From Sedimenticola selenatireducens (lineage in GTDB: Bacteria; Pseudomonadota; Gammaproteobacteria; Chromatiales; Chromatiaceae), in contig NZ_VMNH01000013.1 of the NCBI RefSeq assembly GCF_007625115.1, positions 186,001-250,000 of the forward strand: a DNA stretch of 64,000 nt, in the 5' to 3' direction. Every line of letters begins with the position of its first letter. The first letter of the stretch is position 1. The notes below the pieces were generated by a model, which worked only from the letters and a program-made list of their open reading frames with translations, was not told where the DNA came from and ran no database searches. A program made the position numbers and the translations under genes. This document shows, one piece after another, positions 28,928 through 38,756 of the stretch.

Positions 28928-30424
28928 ATGAATGCACCTGCAGAAAGTATAAATCGACGGATGGCAAAAGGAGCAGGATGGAGCGTAATTTCCCGGCTGA
29001 TTGTGCGCAGCCTTGGATTTATAAGTACCCTTATACTGGCTCGATTACTGGTCCCGGAAGATTTTGGCCTAGTTGTTGTTGCAACAACCTGTGTCGGCAT
29101 TATTGAGGTTATGGGAGAGTTTGGTCTCGATACAGTGCTAATCACTCGGCAGGATGCCTCAAAAAGCGTATATGACACCGCGTGGACTTTACAGGTGTTG
29201 CGAGGAGCTGTTCTGTTTCTATTGGTATTTCTGGGCTCTGAATATTTGGCATCATTATTTGATGATGTCAGGCTGGTTGCTGTGCTCAACTGGTTGGCAC
29301 TCGGGGCGCTTGTTCAGGGCTTTGCAAATATTGGTATTGTGGAATTCAGGAAAGAGCTCTTACTCCACAAGGAACTCATATTTCAGGTTATTCAAAAGCT
29401 GGCATCTTTTTTTATTACGCTAATATTTGCTTACTACTGGAGAAATTACTGGGCACTTGTAGCGGGTATATTGACTGGCCATGTGATTGGGCTTTTGTTG
29501 AGTTACCGCATGGTGACATACCGGCCTAGTTTTGACTTATCGGAATGGAAGTCCATTTTCCATTTCTCCAAATGGCTGGTGATTATTAATATTCTAAATT
29601 ATGTGTCTAATCGTTCAGATAACTTGATTATAGGGAGTGCTGTAGGTGCTAAATGGGTTGGTCTGTACGGTGTGGCAAATGAGGTCGCGAGTTTACCCAC
29701 AACAGAACTCATATATCCTATACAACGGGCACTTTTTCCAGGCTTCTCAAAAATAGCATCTGATCTGGATGAACTAAGGAGGACTTATCTCGCGACATTT
29801 TCACTCGTTGTGATGCTTGCTGCACCGCTCGGTATTGGAATCGCGCTTGTTGCCGATCCAATGGTTAAAGTTATCCTTGGTGATAAATGGCTCCTCGCCA
29901 TTCCGCTATTGGAAATATTGGCTATCAGTGGTGCATTTCGTGTTATGGGCGCCAGTGCTGGCTCTGTAATGTATGCCTTGGCTAGAGTAAAAACAGTAAC
30001 CATGATTGCTGGGGTCAGTACTATTACACGCGTTATCCTGCTTGTATGGTGGACTCATCTCGACGGAGCAGAAGGAGCGGCCTGGGCCATATTAGCAACA
30101 ACAATATTCTCATTAATTATAAGCTTGAGTGTGCTAGCCAAGATGCTCAATCTTCCTCTATTCTTTGCTATCAGTAGCCTGTGGCGTACCGTTATATCGC
30201 TTATAGTGATGATCTATATGGTTTCGGCAATTGACCATATCCTGATATTTACAGATTCCTTCCGTGACTTGGTTACTCAACTCACGCTCAAGATTCTGCT
30301 AGGTGCTGTCACTTATATAGCGTTACATTTCCTGTTTTGGGTGTTGGTGGGTAAACCGAATAGTGCAGAAAAACGTATATTGGAACTTTTTTTTAGTGTG
30401 AAGAAGGAGACTATCACTAAATGA
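28928..30424 (+). CDS. Oligosaccharide flippase (Wzx-like)
   Basis: A 498-aa integral membrane protein with about 12-14 predicted TM helices. It begins INRRMAKGAGWSVISRLIVRSLGFISTLILARLLVPEDFGLV, the usual N-terminal signature of Wzx/MviN-type polysaccharide exporters. It would move the lipid-linked repeat unit to the periplasmic face for polymerisation. It is the only flippase seen in the locus. Its stop overlaps the next start (ATGA). Confidence 0.9.
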   Translation: MNAPAESINRRMAKGAGWSVISRLIVRSLGFISTLILARLLVPEDFGLVVVATTCVGIIEVMGEFGLDTVLITRQDASKSVYDTAWTLQVLRGAVLFLLVFLGSEYLASLFDDVRLVAVLNWLALGALVQGFANIGIVEFRKELLLHKELIFQVIQKLASFFITLIFAYYWRNYWALVAGILTGHVIGLLLSYRMVTYRPSFDLSEWKSIFHFSKWLVIINILNYVSNRSDNLIIGSAVGAKWVGLYGVANEVASLPTTELIYPIQRALFPGFSKIASDLDELRRTYLATFSLVVMLAAPLGIGIALVADPMVKVILGDKWLLAIPLLEILAISGAFRVMGASAGSVMYALARVKTVTMIAGVSTITRVILLVWWTHLDGAEGAAWAILATTIFSLIISLSVLAKMLNLPLFFAISSLWRTVISLIVMIYMVSAIDHILIFTDSFRDLVTQLTLKILLGAVTYIALHFLFWVLVGKPNSAEKRILELFFSVKKETITK

Positions 30425-31632
30425 AAAAAATGGTAGGGGATAGCAAACAGCATCAAGATAATTTGGAGCGGCTACGCATCCTCTATGTTCTGCCTGGTTA
30501 TCCAAGAATGGCGAATGGTCATCTCAGTTATGCCTCATGGTTGATTGATAAGATGAAGGATAAGCATGATATATCCGTTTTTGCCCCAGATGATTGTGCT
30601 GAAAAAACCATGCACTGTCATAAAGTAAATGATATTAATGTATACAAATTAATGATTCCAATGCCTATCAGCCGGCAGACTCCGATACGTACATTACTTG
30701 TTTGGTTGAGGTTTTTTCCTAGTGTAATTTATCAACTATATAAATTACTGGAAAGTAGAGAAATACAGGTCATTCATACAACTTACCATTCTTACAATTA
30801 TATCTTTAGAATTCTATGCTTTATAAAAGGAATAAAGTACATCGTCACTTTACACGGAAGTGAAACAGTATATTTTAATAAAATACCGTGGCAACATCGT
30901 AAGTTAGTGAGGTTTGTCATAAGAGGCGCCGATGCGGTCGTGGCAGTTTCAGTGGCACTGAAAAAATCGGCAGGCGATGTATTTCCAGAGATATCTGATA
31001 TTACTGCCATTCATAATGGTATCGATACAGAAGAAGTCCAAAGCGTCGATCAAAATAACGTTATTGTCGATTTTCCTCTAGAGTTACCAGATCGTTATTG
31101 TTTAATAGTAGGTCGCCTTCATCCAGTTAAGGGCATTGATATTGCCATTAATTCCTGGAATGAAGTGTATGCACATGATCCAGAGATCTATTTGTTGATA
31201 GTCGGGGATGGTGACGCTTACTCTGAATACCAGTCATTAATTAACACCTCAAATGCAAAAGAGCGAATTATTCTTCTTGGAGGGCAGGAGAATAGCACGG
31301 TAAGAATTCTGATGTCTAAAGCACTATTGCTTTTGCTACCTTCCAGATCAGAGGGACTACCGGCGGTTTGCCTTGAGGCAGGAATGGCCCGTCTGCCGAT
31401 TGTTGGATCAGATGTTGGGGGCGTTTCGGAAGTGATAGATGATGCGGTCAATGGTTATCTTGTTCCTACTGAAGATCCTGTAGCTTTGGCAACCAAAACC
31501 ATTGAGTTACTTACTGATGATGAGAAACGTATACGATTTGGAAATGAATTACGTTTCAAAGTACTTAATAATTTTGACAGTAGACTGTGCAGTAAAGCAT
31601 ATGATGAAATTTATAGGGCACTTTCTTTATAG
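30421..31632 (+). CDS. Glycosyltransferase family 4
   Basis: A 403-aa GT-B enzyme, translationally coupled to the flippase gene. Motifs: RILYVLPGYPRMANGHLSYASWLI at the N-terminus, TLHGSE, IHNGIDTEEV, LIVGRLHPVKGIDIAI, LLIVGDGDAYSEYQ and LPSRSEGLPAVCLEAGMARLPIVGSDVGGVSEVI. The base composition is visibly more AT-rich than in the upstream XrtA core genes, suggesting a variable part of the locus. Confidence 0.9.
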   Translation: MKKMVGDSKQHQDNLERLRILYVLPGYPRMANGHLSYASWLIDKMKDKHDISVFAPDDCAEKTMHCHKVNDINVYKLMIPMPISRQTPIRTLLVWLRFFPSVIYQLYKLLESREIQVIHTTYHSYNYIFRILCFIKGIKYIVTLHGSETVYFNKIPWQHRKLVRFVIRGADAVVAVSVALKKSAGDVFPEISDITAIHNGIDTEEVQSVDQNNVIVDFPLELPDRYCLIVGRLHPVKGIDIAINSWNEVYAHDPEIYLLIVGDGDAYSEYQSLINTSNAKERIILLGGQENSTVRILMSKALLLLLPSRSEGLPAVCLEAGMARLPIVGSDVGGVSEVIDDAVNGYLVPTEDPVALATKTIELLTDDEKRIRFGNELRFKVLNNFDSRLCSKAYDEIYRALSL

Positions 31633-31650
31633 TATGCATGGTTAAATATC

Positions 31651-31675
31651 ACTAATAATCTTTAATATTAGTTTC
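31651..31675 (+). terminator. Weak AT-rich stem-loop between glycosyltransferase genes
   Basis: ACTAATA (31651-31657) pairs with TATTAGT (31666-31672), then TTT. The low-stability stem may cause partial termination or have no function. Confidence 0.25.
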
Positions 31676-31701
31676 CGTGCTGATGATCAGAGTAAAAAAT
31701 A

Positions 31702-32901
31702 ATGTCCATGACGGATAATGAAAGTAATCGATCATATGTTTTGGATGGCTGTGAGTTTGTCGTTATGGCTCCGAATAGCTGGTCCGGTCAATGGATGAAT
31801 CGGCAACAACTGTTTAGTCGAATTGGACGATACTCAAAAGTTATATATAGCCAAGGCATCCCTTTTTCCTGGGAGTTAAGTGGTGCGTCACAATTGTTTG
31901 GTAATATAAAGAGCTATTTTAAGGATGATAATAATGTAACGGTCGATTTCCCATCTTCACTGCTTATACGTATAGGGAAGATACCTGTCCTCAATAAATT
32001 TGTATTGAAGTTGCACTCTAAAAACTTGGTTATGCAATCAAATAAAACACGAGTGCTCTATATTTTTCACCCGATGTTTGCCGAGTATATTGACACAATA
32101 GACCACGATATACTTGTCTACCACCCCTATGATGATTTCTCAAAGCAGGGAGTAATGAGTGAACAAAGTGTGGTGGAGGAGGCGTTGTTAATTAATCAAG
32201 CTGATATAGTCATCACTCCATCGCTGAGTCTAACACAAAATCTAAAGGTGGAGTATAACAGAGAAGATATCCATACTATTAATAACGGGGTAGACTTCGA
32301 TGCGTTTTCGACAGGGAACATTAATACCCAGGCCACCGAAATATCTAGTTTAGCCAAACCAAGAATTTGTTATATTGGAAGTATCAACATAAAAGTTGAT
32401 TTAGATCTTCTCTATTTACTTTCGAATGAATATGAACACGCAAGTATTATTTTAATTGGTAATGTAGGATTTCTGGGTCAGAAGAAAAGTGTGTTTGATA
32501 AACTAAAACAACAAAAGAATGTATATTTTTTAGGGTCAAAACCTCATACAGAGTTACCGGCCTATGCCAAGGCAATGGATTGTCTGCTCATGTGTTACGA
32601 CACTTCACCGAAGCTATGGGCCAAATATTCTTACCCTCTTAAACTCAACGAATATTTGGCCACTCGAGTGCCTGTTGTAAGCTGCGAACTCTCTTCTGTG
32701 GAGGGGCTTGAAGAGCTGGTTGATGTGGCATACACCAATGAAGAGTGGGTGAGCTCAGTTAGAAATATACTTGAAGGGAAGTACAGTAAGATTAATGCAG
32801 GTTATGAATACGCAGCCAAGCAGGATTGGTCGAATCGAGTTGATGCTATTGTTGAATTACTTAAGTGCAAACTCAATGAGCATAAATTATCCCGACATTA
32901 A
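31702..32901 (+). CDS. Putative glycosyltransferase
   Basis: A 399-aa protein resembling divergent GT-B enzymes. The N-terminus CEFVVMAPNSWSGQWMNRQQLFSRIGRYSKVIYSQ is unlike standard GT4 starts. Later segments HTINNGVDFDAF, RICYIGSINIKVDLDLLYLL, FLGSKPHTELPAYAKAMDCLLMCY and YPLKLNEYLATRVPVVSCEL match the donor half of GT4 enzymes. Starts at 31702 and 31708 are both possible and neither has a strong ribosome site. The coding sequence is AT-rich. Confidence 0.75.
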   Translation: MSMTDNESNRSYVLDGCEFVVMAPNSWSGQWMNRQQLFSRIGRYSKVIYSQGIPFSWELSGASQLFGNIKSYFKDDNNVTVDFPSSLLIRIGKIPVLNKFVLKLHSKNLVMQSNKTRVLYIFHPMFAEYIDTIDHDILVYHPYDDFSKQGVMSEQSVVEEALLINQADIVITPSLSLTQNLKVEYNREDIHTINNGVDFDAFSTGNINTQATEISSLAKPRICYIGSINIKVDLDLLYLLSNEYEHASIILIGNVGFLGQKKSVFDKLKQQKNVYFLGSKPHTELPAYAKAMDCLLMCYDTSPKLWAKYSYPLKLNEYLATRVPVVSCELSSVEGLEELVDVAYTNEEWVSSVRNILEGKYSKINAGYEYAAKQDWSNRVDAIVELLKCKLNEHKLSRH

Positions 32902-32951
32902 TAGCCCTTTATATAATACTAAAACGAACAGGATAACGGTAATAGATCGAT

Positions 32952-34235
32952 ATGCGTGACCTACTTTTAGTACTTATTGTTTTTGGTTCATTGCCGTTAA
33001 TTTTAAAGCAACCGTATATTGGAGTGCTTGTTTGGTCGTGGATTAGCTACATGAATCCCCATAAGCTGGCGTGGGGTTTTGCAAAGGGCTTTCCGTTTGC
33101 CTACATCGTGGCAATTGTTCTTTGTTTCTCAATTGTTTTTTCAAGAGAACGTTTAAGAATTCCGAGAACCGGTCTTACAGTTCTTTGGGGTATTTTTCTA
33201 TTCTGGATGTGTATAACAACGCTTTTTTCAATCTTCCCAGAGTATGCTACAGATCAGTTAATTAAAGTACTCAAGATACAACTGGTTACGATTTTTACTG
33301 TCATGCTTATGACATCAAGGCGAAAAATTGATCTATTAGTCTGGGTGATTGTACTGTCCATTGGATTTTATGGCGTTAAAGGAGGGATATTTACCCTTCT
33401 TGCTGGTGGCGAAGCGCGTGTATGGGGCCCTGCGGGAAGTTTTATCCAAGAGAATAATAGTCTGGCACTTGCGCTGCTGATGATTCTCCCACTTATTTAT
33501 TATCTGTACTTGCAAGCAAAAAATATTTGGATTAAGCGAGGATTACTGTTTTCTATGCCAATAGTGGCTTTATCTATATTTGGTTCACAATCACGTGGTG
33601 CCCTTATTGGTATTGTGGCAATGGGCCTATTTATGGTGATGAAGTCAAAACAGAAAGTATTGGCGTTCATGGCAATTATTATTATTGGCGTATTTGGTTT
33701 TATGTTTATGCCTCAGCAATGGCATGACCGAATGAGCACAATTGAGGAATATGAACAAGACGCCTCTGCAATGGGTAGGATTAATGCCTGGAAATACAGC
33801 ATAAATGTTGCAAATGATAGAATTACTGGGGCAGGATTTGATTCGTGGAGTAGTTTAACTTTTGCGCAATACGCCCCAGATCCCGATGCTGTTCATGCGG
33901 CACACAGTATTTATTTCGGTGTGCTTGCTGATCATGGCTGGATAGGTTTACTGCTTTGGCTTGGTATCTTAGTTGCGGCTTGGCGAAGCAATAGCTGGAT
34001 TATTAGAAATGCAAGGGACCATCATCAACTAAGTTGGGCTGTTAACCTCGCTCGAATGTTGCAAGTGAGCATGATTTCATACGGTTCAGCGGGGGCTTTC
34101 TTAAGTCTGTCTTACTTCGATCTTCCGTGGCACATCATTGCAATAATTGTCCTTGTAAAGGAAATTGTTAAAAAGACCCTGGTGTCGGGAGGAAAAGAAA
34201 AGGAAGTTTTATCTCAAACTAGGCTGGGTGTTTAA
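32952..34235 (+). CDS. Exosortase-A-associated O-glycosylation ligase (Wzy/WaaL-like)
   Basis: A 427-aa polytopic membrane protein starting MRDLLLVLIVFGSLPLILKQPYIGVLVWSWISYMNPHKLAWG, the recognisable start of the exosortase-A-associated ligase family. About ten TM segments surround a periplasmic loop with FIQENNSLALALLMILP, SRGALIG and VHAAHSIYFGVLADHGWIGLLLW, matching O-antigen ligase/polymerase signatures. The role is polymerising or transferring lipid-linked glycan. A second polymerase-like domain is in the 52124-56518 protein. Confidence 0.9.
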   Translation: MRDLLLVLIVFGSLPLILKQPYIGVLVWSWISYMNPHKLAWGFAKGFPFAYIVAIVLCFSIVFSRERLRIPRTGLTVLWGIFLFWMCITTLFSIFPEYATDQLIKVLKIQLVTIFTVMLMTSRRKIDLLVWVIVLSIGFYGVKGGIFTLLAGGEARVWGPAGSFIQENNSLALALLMILPLIYYLYLQAKNIWIKRGLLFSMPIVALSIFGSQSRGALIGIVAMGLFMVMKSKQKVLAFMAIIIIGVFGFMFMPQQWHDRMSTIEEYEQDASAMGRINAWKYSINVANDRITGAGFDSWSSLTFAQYAPDPDAVHAAHSIYFGVLADHGWIGLLLWLGILVAAWRSNSWIIRNARDHHQLSWAVNLARMLQVSMISYGSAGAFLSLSYFDLPWHIIAIIVLVKEIVKKTLVSGGKEKEVLSQTRLGV

Positions 34236-34241
34236 TTTGCC

Positions 34242-35198
34242 ATGTGGAAATCCATTGTTATATTTTTCTTTAGGCAAGCAGCATCCTATTTAGGGCGTAA
34301 TAAGCTATCGATTCTTATCTATCATCGTGTTCATGAAGTAGAAGACCCTATGTGCCCCGGTGAGGTTGATTCGAATAAGTTCAATTGGCAGATGGAACTC
34401 GTCTCAAAAATATTCACTGTTTTGCCATTAACGGATGCAGTTCAATTACTCCGAGAAAATAAATTACCCCCGCGTAGTCTCTGTATTACCTTTGATGACG
34501 GCTATGCAGATAATGAAACTGTTGCATTACCCATTTTACAAAGGCATGGCCTAACAGCAACGTTCTTTATTGCATCCGGTTATTTGGACGATGGGCGTAT
34601 GTGGAATGATACAATTATTGAGACTATTCGCTCTATTACAGCTGGAAAGCTGGATTTAACTGATCATGGATTTGGGGTGTTTCGACTAGAATCCATGGAA
34701 GATCGGCAGAATTGTGTTCAATCATTAATTTCGAAATTAAAGCATTTACCTCAAGAGAAAAGACTTCAAAAAACTTTGCAGATTGCCTCATTGACACCTA
34801 AGCAACTACCTACTGATCTTATGATGACAAGATCGCAGGTAAAAGCCCTGAGTGATGCAGGTATGGAGATCGGTGGGCATACTGTTTCACACCCAATTCT
34901 TTTGACCTTGAATCCTGATAGTGCGACTAAAGAAATACATAATGGAAAAATTCAGCTTGAGGAAATAACGGGAAATCCGGTTCGAACATTTGCGTATCCA
35001 AATGGGAAGCCAGGGGTGGACTATAGAATGGAGGATGTGGACATTGTTCGAAAATTGGGATTTGAATGTGCGGTATCAACACAATGGGGTGTTTCGAGTA
35101 ATACGACGGATCTCTATCAGTTAAAGCGATTTACGCCTTGGGATAATGCACCATTACGATTCCTCATGCGGTTAATGAGAAATTACTTTGCTACATAA
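34242..35198 (+). CDS. Polysaccharide deacetylase family protein
   Basis: A 318-aa NodB-fold protein, distinct from the deacetylase at 18168. It shows LSILIYHRVHEVEDPMCPGEV, SLCITFDDGYADN (metal Asp pair) and GMEIGGHTVSHPIL (His pair), then FAYPNGKPG. An N-terminal hydrophobic stretch (residues 1-15) may anchor it in the membrane. It starts 6 bases after the ligase gene and is the last gene of the plus-strand run. Confidence 0.88.
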   Translation: MWKSIVIFFFRQAASYLGRNKLSILIYHRVHEVEDPMCPGEVDSNKFNWQMELVSKIFTVLPLTDAVQLLRENKLPPRSLCITFDDGYADNETVALPILQRHGLTATFFIASGYLDDGRMWNDTIIETIRSITAGKLDLTDHGFGVFRLESMEDRQNCVQSLISKLKHLPQEKRLQKTLQIASLTPKQLPTDLMMTRSQVKALSDAGMEIGGHTVSHPILLTLNPDSATKEIHNGKIQLEEITGNPVRTFAYPNGKPGVDYRMEDVDIVRKLGFECAVSTQWGVSSNTTDLYQLKRFTPWDNAPLRFLMRLMRNYFAT

Positions 35199-35277
35199 CA
35201 GACAAGAGCTTTAGTATACAATTTGCACTGTTATTAAATACTACTTGGTGAAGTAAATGGTATTGTGTCGAATTGGA

Positions 35278-37125
35278 TTAATCATTATTTGCATGGGCGG
35301 CCAGCCAAAACTCCAAAACTGTTAATATCCAAACAAGCTCACCATAGTACGATGCATGACCATGGCGATGAAGATCTATAACCTGATCTAGAAATGACTG
35401 ATTGAAATAGTGTCGTTTTTTTAATTGCGATAATGTATCGTAAGCCATATCTTGGAGTGGTTTGTGGGTTCGCATCCATACCCCAAATGGCAGACCAAAC
35501 CCCTGCTTTTTCTTATTAATGGTTTCATCTGGAAGCCATCCCTTTAGTGATTCTTTATAAAAGTGACGAAGCTTCTGGCCATCTAATTTCCATTTGTCCG
35601 GTATTTTAGTTGAGAAATGAACAAGTTCATCGTCAAGCATTGGGTACGATACTTCAACTCCCGCCATAGCACACATATGACTTACTTTACGCAAGTCATT
35701 GTCGGCCAGAGTGTACTGCCAATCCAGATATAACATTCGATTCAGTGCTGTTGCATCGTTAGGCGTATTATAGATATTTCTCTGATACTCTAATGGTAGT
35801 GCTGGATCAACCTCAGAGAGAAAATCGGTTGAAAATATCTCTTCCGGTTGATGTCGATGAAGAAAATTATATGTCTGAAGGCGGTCTGGTAGTGGAATAT
35901 TTGCCTGAGTAATATAGCTTTTAATCTTTCCAAGAAGTGTCAGCTTACTGGGAAGTGCTGATGCAAGAGGTTCGATAGCGCCTGCTCTAATCCATCCGGG
36001 AATATGGTGATAGGCCTCAAAAACTCCCTGTTTAGCATAACGCTCATTACCTGCAAACAGTTCATCTCCACCATCACCTGCTAGTAGGCGTTCAATACCA
36101 TGTTCTTTTGCGAATTTCGCGCAAAAATACGCAGGTAGCGCAGATGAATTACCAAAAGGCTCGTCATAGCTTGTGGCTACTTTTGGCAGTGCCTCAACAA
36201 CATCTTCAGGTGTGACATAATATTCATGAAGCTTAACGCCAAAATGGTTTGCGGTAATTCTGGCAAAAGCCATTTCATCATAGCCTTTGGCGGAGAAGCC
36301 AATAGAGAATGCATCGGTCTGTTTATCAGCAATTTCTGACATCATTCCGACGACTGTAGAGCTATCAAGTCCCCCGCTTAGAAAGGCTCCAATCCGTAGT
36401 TGTGGATCAGAATATTTTTCAACTGATTTTTTTAGTAAGCCCTTAAGATCCCTGGTTAAACTATCAAAACCAGAAATGCTATTGCTCTCAAATTTAGGAG
36501 ACCAGTAATTTGATACCTTAATGTCTTTCCCGTCAGTGTCAAAGAAACTACCAGCAGGGAGTTTATGTATTCCTGTGTAGATAGAAGAGGGACTAGGTAC
36601 CATATGAAAATAAACGTAGTTGTAGATCCCCTGGTTACAGAGTGATGACGAAATATCGGGGTGTATGTGCAATGAACTCGCTGCCGATGAAAATACAACC
36701 CCACCGTTGATTTTCGCATAATATAGCGGGTGACGACCAAGGTGATCGACTGCACCGATACAACGAGTTTTATCTACGTCATTTATGATAACTAAAAAAT
36801 CACCTGAAAGACTCTTCAGAAATTCAATGTCATTTTTAAGATAGGCTGCTGAAATTGCTTTGGCGGGACCTTCATTCTGTAGCTTCAGATTTAACGCTTC
36901 ATCATCAAATACAGGCTTTCCTATCACTACAACGTTGCCTTTGTCTCCTAATTGGCAAATATCGCCTGTGGTAGCACATGCGCTATGTTGGTTAACTACT
37001 TCACTAAATGTGAGAGTGGTGTTTAGTGCACTCTGCATTGCCAATAAAGTGTCACTATTTCCACTATTGCGAGCATCAATATGATGCCAGCCACATAGAC
37101 CGGGTGTAAGGAATGTTGTAGGCAT
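35278..37125 (-). CDS. Asparagine-synthase-like enzyme lacking the N-terminal Cys
   Basis: A 615-aa AsnB homologue. The synthase PP-loop AFLSGGLDSSTVVG (about residue 250) and the C-terminal KKKQGFGLPFGVWMR are intact, so ATP-dependent activation is expected. The N-terminal glutaminase domain is present but starts MPTTFLTPGLCGWHHID; the Cys that is residue 2 in active enzymes is here residue 11 and cannot be the N-terminal nucleophile unless the first ten residues are removed. It may use free ammonia or an amine, like beta-lactam-synthetase-type relatives. It is the last gene of a minus-strand operon, 9 bases after the TPR gene. Confidence 0.85.
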   Translation of the reverse strand: MPTTFLTPGLCGWHHIDARNSGNSDTLLAMQSALNTTLTFSEVVNQHSACATTGDICQLGDKGNVVVIGKPVFDDEALNLKLQNEGPAKAISAAYLKNDIEFLKSLSGDFLVIINDVDKTRCIGAVDHLGRHPLYYAKINGGVVFSSAASSLHIHPDISSSLCNQGIYNYVYFHMVPSPSSIYTGIHKLPAGSFFDTDGKDIKVSNYWSPKFESNSISGFDSLTRDLKGLLKKSVEKYSDPQLRIGAFLSGGLDSSTVVGMMSEIADKQTDAFSIGFSAKGYDEMAFARITANHFGVKLHEYYVTPEDVVEALPKVATSYDEPFGNSSALPAYFCAKFAKEHGIERLLAGDGGDELFAGNERYAKQGVFEAYHHIPGWIRAGAIEPLASALPSKLTLLGKIKSYITQANIPLPDRLQTYNFLHRHQPEEIFSTDFLSEVDPALPLEYQRNIYNTPNDATALNRMLYLDWQYTLADNDLRKVSHMCAMAGVEVSYPMLDDELVHFSTKIPDKWKLDGQKLRHFYKESLKGWLPDETINKKKQGFGLPFGVWMRTHKPLQDMAYDTLSQLKKRHYFNQSFLDQVIDLHRHGHASYYGELVWILTVLEFWLAAHANND

Positions 37126-37134
37126 TTAGCTATT

Positions 37135-37800
37135 CTATTTATTGGGCCACTGGCCGGCTGCTTTTAATTTATTACGTAATCCCTGCAGAGGATAGGATTG
37201 TGCATATGCGATTTCGGCATGCTTTTTAGCCTCTGAGAACTTTTTTTGTGCGACTAGTAAAAGGCCATAATTATAATGTGACTGAATGTTATCAGGGTCG
37301 AGCCTCAGCGCGGTCTGGTAATTGGCATCAGCTTGCTTTAGCTTCTTTGAATTGTGTAGATACATGCCATATAACATATAAGTGGTTGCGTCATTTGGGC
37401 TGTAGTTAATTGCCCTTTGAAACCAGCATTCGGCTGAAATTGGAATGCTTTTTCCTATCCTTTTAAATTTTAAGTGATACCGCGAAATAGAATTAAGTGC
37501 TCTGTGGTGATTTGGCCAAGCTCTAAGTGTGTAGGCTAAGTCGCCATAGGGAAGGGAGGAGGTACTACCCTTAACTAAGGTTTCAACATTTGTAGTGAAA
37601 TGAGCTGACTCTACTAAATAGAGTTCTTTTGGATAATTTACTCGCTTCGTGTAATCAAAGGGTCCATATGAACCAATTGATCCAACACAAGGTCTGCCGG
37701 AGAAATCTTCACCAATAAATTGGGGATTCGTGTCAGCATAAAGAATGGTGGGTAATGTTGCAGCAAGTATACTAAGAAAAATGTTTTTCATATATGACAT
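37135..37800 (-). CDS. Secreted TPR-repeat protein
   Basis: A 221-aa protein with a Sec signal (MKNIFLSILAATLPTILYA, if started at the fourth codon) and a C-terminal TPR pair (NDATTYMLYGMYLHNSKKLKQADANYQTALRLDPDNIQSHYNYGLLLVAQKKFSEAKKHAEIA). The middle part has no recognised domain. It is probably a periplasmic scaffold for polysaccharide assembly; that is inferred from context. Starts at 37800 and 37791 are both possible. It lies 5 bases after the GT2 gene. Confidence 0.75.
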   Translation of the reverse strand: MSYMKNIFLSILAATLPTILYADTNPQFIGEDFSGRPCVGSIGSYGPFDYTKRVNYPKELYLVESAHFTTNVETLVKGSTSSLPYGDLAYTLRAWPNHHRALNSISRYHLKFKRIGKSIPISAECWFQRAINYSPNDATTYMLYGMYLHNSKKLKQADANYQTALRLDPDNIQSHYNYGLLLVAQKKFSEAKKHAEIAYAQSYPLQGLRNKLKAAGQWPNK

Positions 37801-37805
37801 GCCAT

Positions 37806-38756
37806 TTAAAAATAATTTAACGGTAATAGGAAAATAGCTCGGGGATCCATTTTAGATATTTTACCAATTAACTGGAGTGGTATATTTTTACCGTGCAATA
37901 TTCTATGAATAATAAGCCTGGAAATTTCTTTTCGTAACAATTTTATTTTACTATTCAGGAAAATTTGTAGGTCATTATCAAGTACCAGTTCAGTCATTGT
38001 TGTTTTTCGATATTTTAGTTCATTATACAATCGAATTAATAGCTCTGTTGAACCCCACTTTGCACCAGAATATACATTAACGCCACGACCACATCGACAC
38101 TCGGGTTTTGAAGAAAATGCTATTTTTTGAGTTTTCTTACAAACCTCAATCCAAAAAAGATAATCTTCTCCGGCACTGGTAAATTCTTCCCGGAATCGGA
38201 TTTTGTCAATGACCGTTTTTCTGATTACAACTGTCGGTGTGCCTATGATATTGCCAGTAATAATTTGGTTTATCATATTTCCGTTGTACTTATGTAGAAA
38301 CGGAGTATTACATATTTGACTATGCTCTTCTGGGTTTATTTTTTTTGCTCTTTTAAATGCACTGATATTTTGATCAAGCTGAAAAAAATCAGCAAAATAG
38401 AAATCGTATGATTCATTAAGCGCCATTACTGCGTTATAAATATGCTCAGGTTCCCACGTGTCATCTGAGTCAAGAAATGCTATGAAATCTGTAGTATCTT
38501 CAACTTTATCTAAGCCAAAATTCCTTGCGCTTGCAGGACCACCATTTACCTTGTCAAAGCATGATACTTTAATCCCATTTACTCTCGGCAACGATTTAAT
38601 TTCTTCAATTGCTGATATTGGAGATCCATCGTCAATTATGATTATATGAATAGAAATATTCGCTATGTTTTTCTGGGAAATGACCGAGTCAATAGCCTTT
38701 TTTAGTATCCCTAACTGTTTTTGATAGTAAGGAATAATTACTGCAACTTTTATCAT
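37806..38756 (-). CDS. Glycosyltransferase family 2
   Basis: A 316-aa GT-A enzyme. It starts MIKVAVIIPYYQKQLGILKKAIDSVISQ and has IIIDDGSPISAIEE, NGGPASARNFGLDKVEDTTDFIAFLDSDDTWEPEH (DxD metal site) and EDYLFWIEV. The start at 38756 is supported by an ATGA overlap with the upstream gene and GGAG 8 bases before. It is strongly AT-rich. Confidence 0.9.
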   Translation of the reverse strand: MIKVAVIIPYYQKQLGILKKAIDSVISQKNIANISIHIIIIDDGSPISAIEEIKSLPRVNGIKVSCFDKVNGGPASARNFGLDKVEDTTDFIAFLDSDDTWEPEHIYNAVMALNESYDFYFADFFQLDQNISAFKRAKKINPEEHSQICNTPFLHKYNGNMINQIITGNIIGTPTVVIRKTVIDKIRFREEFTSAGEDYLFWIEVCKKTQKIAFSSKPECRCGRGVNVYSGAKWGSTELLIRLYNELKYRKTTMTELVLDNDLQIFLNSKIKLLRKEISRLIIHRILHGKNIPLQLIGKISKMDPRAIFLLPLNYF

